DNA of 64,000 bases, from assembly GCA_041946675.1 (NCBI GenBank), contig JBHGAU010000002.1, forward strand, positions 62,001 to 126,000, read 5' to 3'. This DNA comes from CAWBKV01 sp041946675. Lineage in GTDB: Archaea; Halobacteriota; Methanosarcinia; Methanotrichales; Methanotrichaceae. The notes beneath the pieces were generated by a model. The model did not search any database and had not been told where the DNA came from. It saw nothing but the letters and a program-made list of their open reading frames with translations. A program made the translations under genes and the position numbers. Shown here in pieces: positions 59,407 to 64,000 of this stretch. How positions within the stretch are numbered: position 1 is the stretch's first letter; every line of letters starts with the position of its first letter.

Positions 59407-60779
59407 CTGAGCCACGTGTTCTTCTAGGCGGAGACAGAAGCTCCAGCGGCAAGACAACAATAGTGGCAGGCCTGTTATCGGCACTCTCTCGCAGCGGCAT
59501 GAAGGTGCAGCCGTTTAAGGTTGCCATGGATTACATAGATCCCAGCTACCATACATGGATAACAGGAAGATACTGCCGCAACCTCGACGGGTATCTGATG
59601 CCCGAGGGAAATATACGTGAAATCTATTCCCATGCTTCTGCTGGCGCAGATATATCCGTTATTGAGGGTGTGCGAGGGCTGTATGAGGGCTATGATGGAG
59701 ATCTCGGCAGCACAGCCCAGATAGCCAAGATGCTCTCTGTCCCGGTGATATTTGTAGTGGATGCGAGAAGCATAACACGGAGCGCAGCCGCTCTTGTCAA
59801 AGGGTACATGGATTTTGATCCTGATATCAAGATAAAAGGCGTCATACTCAATAAGGTCGGAAGCGAGAGGCATGCCCAAAAGGCTAGAGCGGAGATTGAG
59901 CGCTATGCAGGGGTTGAGGTAGTCGGCGAGATTCCCAGAGACGACTCGATGCATCTGGCTATGCGCCACCTCGGCCTTGTACCTGTCCTGGAGGGCAAAA
60001 CGAGGCATGACGGTTTCGTTGAGCGGCTGGACAAGATACGCCGGATTGTGGAGGATGGACTCGATATAGACAGAATCATCGAGATAGCAAGAGACGCGGA
60101 GCCGCTCGAGAATGCAGAGCCGGAGCTTTACAGGCCGAACGATCTTGGGAAAGGGTTGAAAATTGGAGTGGCGCTGGATGAGGCATTCAACTTCTATTAT
60201 CGCGACAACATAGAGCTGATGGAGCTTGCAGGCGCAAAGGTCGTCCCTTTCAGCCCCATGCATGACAAAGCGCTTCCGCAGTTGGATGGGATTTATATCG
60301 GCGGCGGCTATCCCGAGCTTTATGCGAAGGAGCTGTCGGAAAACGTTAGGATGAGGCGATCCATTGTTCGGGCGCATGAGGAGGGGCTTCCGATATATGC
60401 CGAATGCGGCGGTCTGATGTACCTCGCAAGGGAGATAGCGTGGGATAATGAGAACCATGAGATGGTCGGCCTTGTTCCCGGAATTGCACGAAAGGGAAAG
60501 GTCCGCGTGGTAAGCTATGTGGGCGGCAGCATTGTGCGTGACTGCGTGCTGGGTCCGGCGGGATCACAAATACTCGGCCATGAGTTCCACCATTCAGAGA
60601 TGGCGATGGACGGGGATGTCGAGTATGCTGTGAAGCTCAACCGCGGAACAGGGATAAAAGATGGCCTGGACGGCATCATCGATGGGAACATGATTGCGAG
60701 CTACTCTCATATTCACAGCGCATCCTATCGGGGATTTCCCTCGGAGTTCATTAAGGCCTGCAAAAATCGGAAAGACTAA
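59403..60779 (+). CDS. cfbB: Ni-sirohydrochlorin a,c-diamide synthase (CbiA family)
   Basis: The product is 458 residues. It is a CbiA-type amidotransferase: N-terminal P-loop GGDRSSSGKTT, DYIDPSYHT, VVDARSITRSAAALVKG, then a C-terminal class I glutamine amidotransferase-like domain with YIGGGYPELYA, AECGGLMYLA (nucleophile Cys) and EFHHSE. Overlap with cfbC argues for the F430 enzyme CfbB over the cobalamin enzyme CbiA, although the cobalamin genes are also in the window. Confidence 0.9.
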   Translation: MTEPRVLLGGDRSSSGKTTIVAGLLSALSRSGMKVQPFKVAMDYIDPSYHTWITGRYCRNLDGYLMPEGNIREIYSHASAGADISVIEGVRGLYEGYDGDLGSTAQIAKMLSVPVIFVVDARSITRSAAALVKGYMDFDPDIKIKGVILNKVGSERHAQKARAEIERYAGVEVVGEIPRDDSMHLAMRHLGLVPVLEGKTRHDGFVERLDKIRRIVEDGLDIDRIIEIARDAEPLENAEPELYRPNDLGKGLKIGVALDEAFNFYYRDNIELMELAGAKVVPFSPMHDKALPQLDGIYIGGGYPELYAKELSENVRMRRSIVRAHEEGLPIYAECGGLMYLAREIAWDNENHEMVGLVPGIARKGKVRVVSYVGGSIVRDCVLGPAGSQILGHEFHHSEMAMDGDVEYAVKLNRGTGIKDGLDGIIDGNMIASYSHIHSASYRGFPSEFIKACKNRKD

Positions 60780-60815
60780 ATAAATTGCGACTCCATAGAC
60801 AAAAAGGTGATATAA

Positions 60816-61220
60816 ATGGTGAAGATGCCACCGGAAGTAAGACAGACGCTCGAGAAGCAGAAGCCTGTGCCGATTGCAACTGCCAGTAAATCGGGAGTGC
60901 CGAACGTTGTTTTCATTGGGCTGCTGAAGATTGTGGACGATGAAACGCTAATGCTCGCGGATAACTTCTTCAAAAAGACCGCCGCCAACCTGGCCGAGAA
61001 TCCCAAGATCTCCATCCTCTGCTATAGCGGCGAGACTAAAAAGTCATTCCAGATCAAGGGAACAACTACTGTCTGCAAGGAGGGCGAGAACTTCGAGCAG
61101 ATGAGGAATTGGGTGAAGGGCGTCAACGATAAGCTGCCGGCCAAGTCTTGCGTCATGGTCAAAATAGATGAGATCTACAATGCGATGTGGGGACCGGAGG
61201 CGGGAAAAAAGATCGCATAA
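60816..61220 (+). CDS. Pyridoxamine 5'-phosphate oxidase-like FMN-binding protein
   Basis: The product is 134 residues. It has the split-barrel fold: PVPIATASKSGVPNVVFIG, MLADNFFKKTAANLAENPKISIL and a C-terminal strand pair. Such small proteins bind FMN or related flavins. It follows cfbB after 36 bases, with GGTGATATAA before the ATG. The substrate is unknown. Confidence 0.88.
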   Translation: MVKMPPEVRQTLEKQKPVPIATASKSGVPNVVFIGLLKIVDDETLMLADNFFKKTAANLAENPKISILCYSGETKKSFQIKGTTTVCKEGENFEQMRNWVKGVNDKLPAKSCVMVKIDEIYNAMWGPEAGKKIA

Positions 61221-61258
61221 GCTATTATTGTCTTTATTTAATCATTATTGAAATAAGC

Positions 61259-62287
61259 TCAGATTCTTTTTTTCTGTTTGGCATATTCATTTATGTTTGC
61301 TTTTGGGCCCGAGCTTGAAATCATTAAGCTATAGTCGTTATTGGTCAGATGATTTAGCTTTTCTCTGGCTGCCCAGAGATCTTTAAATTCATTGCCATAC
61401 TTGCAACTTAACAACTCTCTGTAAGGGACTCCAGAAATAATGCTCTGTGCTGCAATAAGTCCTGTAGATAAAGCATAATCTACCCCGAATCCCCTTCGGG
61501 CATCCTGAAATCCACAGGATTCGCCGACATAGAGTCTCCCATTTTTCTGAGCATTGAGTATTGGATCTTCTTGAACATATCCGTATCCGAAGATATTTTT
61601 CTCCGCAAGTGCACCGCTTAAAGCGGAATCAAGTACGCCTGACTCGAGACCAGCATCAAGCATTTTCTTGAGTCGCACTCGATTCTGCTCTGTAAAGGAA
61701 ACCGATAGCAACATTGCATCTCTTGGGCCCGGCATAAGACATACATATCCCTGAGGCGCTATACCATTATCATATACCAGATAAAGTTCATCCATTGCCA
61801 AGTTAATCTTGTCCATTGAGTAAGCGTACCCTACCCCAAGAATATTTCTCAAATCTTTGGGTGCACCAGTAGCAACTATGTCTATAACTTTCGCATTTGA
61901 GGAAAGCTTTGATTGGAAGCAAAATTCTACACCCAACTCAGCGCATAGATCGTACATCTGGTTCTCTAGGGAATCTTCCCCTCTTCCTCTCTCGAAAAGA
62001 ACATAGGATGTGCCATATGTTTCAGAGCTAGCTGCGGGAGCAATCCTGATGGCCTTCTTGATATAAGCGCAAGGCCGGTATTCAAGGCCCAGCCGTTTAA
62101 GCTCCTCAAGTGCCCCGCTTACCACCTGTTCTCTGATAGCGTTAACATGATACCCGAATTTAGATCCAATAGATGCCTTCCTATCATGAACGCTGACCTC
62201 AAAGCCATTATTCACAAGTTTTATGGCTGCAGCTAGGCCCGCTAATCCCGCCCCGAGGATATGAACATTCCTGCCATCTCCCGACAT
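61259..62287 (-). CDS. FAD-dependent oxidoreductase, geranylgeranyl-reductase-like
   Basis: The product is 342 residues. The N-terminal FAD motif is VHILGAGLAGLAAAIKLVNNG, followed by EVSVHDR. The C-terminal part has RLYVGESCGFQDARRGFGVDYALSTG, the second FAD contact typical of geranylgeranyl-reductase/flavin oxidoreductase members. The middle has less conservation than lipid-saturating enzymes, so the substrate is open. Confidence 0.82.
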   Translation of the reverse strand: MSGDGRNVHILGAGLAGLAAAIKLVNNGFEVSVHDRKASIGSKFGYHVNAIREQVVSGALEELKRLGLEYRPCAYIKKAIRIAPAASSETYGTSYVLFERGRGEDSLENQMYDLCAELGVEFCFQSKLSSNAKVIDIVATGAPKDLRNILGVGYAYSMDKINLAMDELYLVYDNGIAPQGYVCLMPGPRDAMLLSVSFTEQNRVRLKKMLDAGLESGVLDSALSGALAEKNIFGYGYVQEDPILNAQKNGRLYVGESCGFQDARRGFGVDYALSTGLIAAQSIISGVPYRELLSCKYGNEFKDLWAAREKLNHLTNNDYSLMISSSGPKANINEYAKQKKRI

Positions 62288-62510
62288 AGATTACTACCGC
62301 AAACAAATAATATTTATATCTTCCTACAATCCATCCTTCTGCTTTGCCTCTTCTGATCCCCAAGCTAAATCCCAGCAGGCGCTTCTGCAGATGGTTTAGC
62401 AAGAATGGGTGAAGGATCTAAGGCATCTGACAGCAATGTCGGGATCGAGTTTAAGTATGTGCAAATGGTCTCTTTTCACAATTTGACCTAAAAATTACAA
62501 GGTGATAATT

Positions 62511-63767
62511 TTGCAGAAGAGCGTCGTCAAGGACATGGGGCTTGCCGAAGAGGGAGAAAAGCGCATAGAGTGGGCAAGAAGGCATATGCCTGTTCTTCAG
62601 TCCATCAAAGAGGAGTTCGAGGCCAACAAGCCTCTTAAGGGAGCAAGGATTGCAGCATGTCTGCACGTTACAGTTGAGACAGCCAACCTGATAACAGCCC
62701 TTGTTGCAGGCGGAGCGGAGATCGCCCTCACCGGCTCAAATCCGCTTTCGACACAGGATGATGTTGCTGCCGCCCTGGCAGCGCGCGGCCTGCATGTCTA
62801 TGCCTTCAGAGGCGAGAACGAAAAGGAATATTATGATTGTATCAAGAAGGCGCTTGAGCTTAAGCCGAATGTAACTTTGGATGATGGTGCAGATACAATC
62901 GCCATAGTTCACAAAGAATATCCGGAGCTTGCAAAGCAGATGTTTGGAGGCTGTGAGGAGACTACAACGGGTGTAGTCCGCTTAAGGGCAATGGCTGATG
63001 ATGGCGCATTGCTTTATCCTGTAATTGCGGTTAACGATGCCGAGACCAAGATGATGTTCGACAACCGCTATGGCACAGGTCAGAGCACGGCCCATGGTAT
63101 AATGAATGCGACCAATTTCCTTTTCGCAGGGAAGACTGTGGTGGTTGCAGGCTACGGCTGGTGCGGTCGAGGCTTCGCAATGCGAGCACGCGGGTTAGGC
63201 GCGAACATAATTGTTGTAGAGATCGAGCCACGAAAGGCCCTTGAGGCTGCCATGGATGGCTACCGCGTCATGCCGATGATCGAGGCAGCGCCCTTGGGGG
63301 ATCTCTTTGTCACGCTTACTGGCGATATAAATGTGATAAGAAGCGAGCACTTTGAGCTGATGAAAGATCAGGCCATTCTTGCCAACAGCGGCCATTTCAA
63401 TGTTGAGATCGATATATCGGCGCTTGAGAAGATGGCTGCCATGAGGGCGGAGGTTAAGGAGAACATAACAGAATATAAGCTGAGAGATGGGCGAAGGCTG
63501 TATCTTCTTGCAGAGGGCCGTCTCATCAATCTTGCTGCGGCATTCGGCCATCCGCCGGAGGTCATGGATATGTCTTTCGCGAATCAGGCCCTGGCTGTGA
63601 AGTATATCGTGGAGAATGGGCGGAAGCTTGAGAGATGCGTCTATAAAGTGCCGGTTGAAATCGACCGGCGGGTCGCAGAGCTGAAGCTCGCCTCGATGGG
63701 ACTCCAGACTGAAAAGCTCACGCCTGAGCAATATAAATATCTCCATAGCTGGCAGATGGGGACCTGA
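62511..63767 (+). CDS. ahcY: Adenosylhomocysteinase
   Basis: The product is about 418 residues. It cleaves S-adenosylhomocysteine (or S-inosylhomocysteine in some archaea) to homocysteine. Motifs include LHVTVETANLITALVAGGAEIALTGSNPLSTQDD, the NAD site VVVAGYGWCGRGFAMRARGLGA, and the C-terminal LKLASMGLQTEKLTPEQYKYL. AAGGTGAT lies 5-6 bases before a TTG at 62511, so the start is taken there and not at the GTG (62502) that lies inside this site. Confidence 0.94.
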   Translation: MQKSVVKDMGLAEEGEKRIEWARRHMPVLQSIKEEFEANKPLKGARIAACLHVTVETANLITALVAGGAEIALTGSNPLSTQDDVAAALAARGLHVYAFRGENEKEYYDCIKKALELKPNVTLDDGADTIAIVHKEYPELAKQMFGGCEETTTGVVRLRAMADDGALLYPVIAVNDAETKMMFDNRYGTGQSTAHGIMNATNFLFAGKTVVVAGYGWCGRGFAMRARGLGANIIVVEIEPRKALEAAMDGYRVMPMIEAAPLGDLFVTLTGDINVIRSEHFELMKDQAILANSGHFNVEIDISALEKMAAMRAEVKENITEYKLRDGRRLYLLAEGRLINLAAAFGHPPEVMDMSFANQALAVKYIVENGRKLERCVYKVPVEIDRRVAELKLASMGLQTEKLTPEQYKYLHSWQMGT

Positions 63768-63777
63768 GGTGTAGATC

Positions 63778-64000
63778 TTGGACCTAAAGAGGAGAAGCGT
63801 TGAAGCATACTTGCGCAGTCTCTTCAATGATAAGGCTATCAAGCTAGTAAGCATGCGCAAAATGGGCGAGACGATTCCTACGACGGATGATGTCAAAGGA
63901 TTCGGATATGGAGCCCCGCTGCTACTTGAATATTCGAGCAAAGGAGAAACGGGCTCTGCGGTGCTCTCAACAATGAGAGTACAGCACGGCTTCGGCCATG
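63778..64000 (+). CDS. Protein of unknown function, runs off the window
   Basis: Only the first 74 codons are present. A TTG at 63778 follows GAGGTG; the product begins LDLKRRSVEAYLRSLF and includes VSMRKMGETI, GFGYGAPLLLEYSSKG and STMRVQHGFGH. The C-terminal part and its function cannot be judged. It is 10 bases after ahcY, so it is probably co-transcribed. Confidence 0.6.
   Translation, partial: MDLKRRSVEAYLRSLFNDKAIKLVSMRKMGETIPTTDDVKGFGYGAPLLLEYSSKGETGSAVLSTMRVQHGFGH

Noticed and set aside
59475..60458. Minus-strand reading frame of 327 codons opposite cfbB
   Set aside because: It is a shadow of the cfbB codon pattern; no start signal or domain is visible.
63195..63941. Minus-strand reading frame of 248 codons opposite ahcY
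   Set aside because: ahcY is unambiguous and the opposite frame has no recognisable features.

Overview
The window looks like the chromosome of an aceticlastic methanogenic archaeon, most likely a Methanothrix (Methanosaeta) species. The reasons are a complete carbonyl-dehydrogenase/acetyl-CoA decarbonylase-synthase operon (cdhA-cdhB-cdhC-cooC-cdhD-cdhE), a heterodisulfide reductase cluster of the HdrA2 type with a polyferredoxin, coenzyme F430 genes (cfbC-cfbB), a tandem-domain S-layer protein, archaeal TFE, PurP and the methanogen-type homocysteine synthesis pair. TATA-like boxes, Shine-Dalgarno sites, several apparently leaderless genes and many TTG/GTG starts also fit an archaeon. Genus assignment is inference from gene content only.

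Layout. 1-4.2 kb: secreted proteins of unknown function, including a tandem paralogous pair with conserved upstream DNA, a small winged-helix regulator, and a small exported protein with a Gly/Cys tail. 4.2-12.7 kb (minus): the CODH/ACS operon, containing two tiny Ala/Pro-rich paralogues and an internal hairpin; a hairpin-plus-T-tract follows it. 12.7-14.9 kb (plus): a cobalamin island (cobD, a Cys-rich small protein, cbiB) that meets cdhA head to head with almost no gap. 15-23 kb: a secreted SGNH-hydrolase mosaic, a toxin/antitoxin-like pair flanked by a 54-bp direct repeat, an orphan gene, and a giant TPR protein with a possible coupled micro-ORF. 23.2-25.1 kb: NIL-ferredoxin and COG1900/CBS protein for homocysteine synthesis. 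25-41 kb: mixed housekeeping and regulatory genes (three radical-SAM enzymes, two Hsp20, Nre repair protein, hisI, a CBS-HTH regulator, UMP kinase, a PurM-like protein, TFE, two DUF2551 proteins, TPR, phosphoribosyltransferase). 41.5-46.8 kb: hdrA2, ferredoxin, polyferredoxin, hdrC, hdrB. 46.8-55.4 kb: response regulator, alpha-glucan phosphorylase, amino-acid permease, phosphodiesterase, double-SIS protein, purP, a degenerate hisB homologue, an exported DJ-1 protein. 55.5-64 kb: S-layer protein, cfbC-cfbB, flavin-binding protein, FAD oxidoreductase, adenosylhomocysteinase and a gene running off the end.

How the genes work together. CODH/ACS cleaves acetyl-CoA to CO2, a methyl group and reduced ferredoxin; the corrinoid carried by CdhD/CdhE links it to the neighbouring cobalamin genes. 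The HdrA2 cluster would couple ferredoxin, CoM-S-S-CoB and possibly F420 in the cytoplasm. CfbB/CfbC make the F430 of methyl-CoM reductase. The homocysteine pair and AhcY belong to methionine/SAM metabolism. The least explained material is the pair of small Ala/Pro proteins inside the cdh operon, the HisB homologue lacking metal ligands, the repeat-flanked toxin/antitoxin-like cassette, and the tandem secreted paralogues. No rRNA, tRNA, CRISPR array or insertion sequence was recognised.
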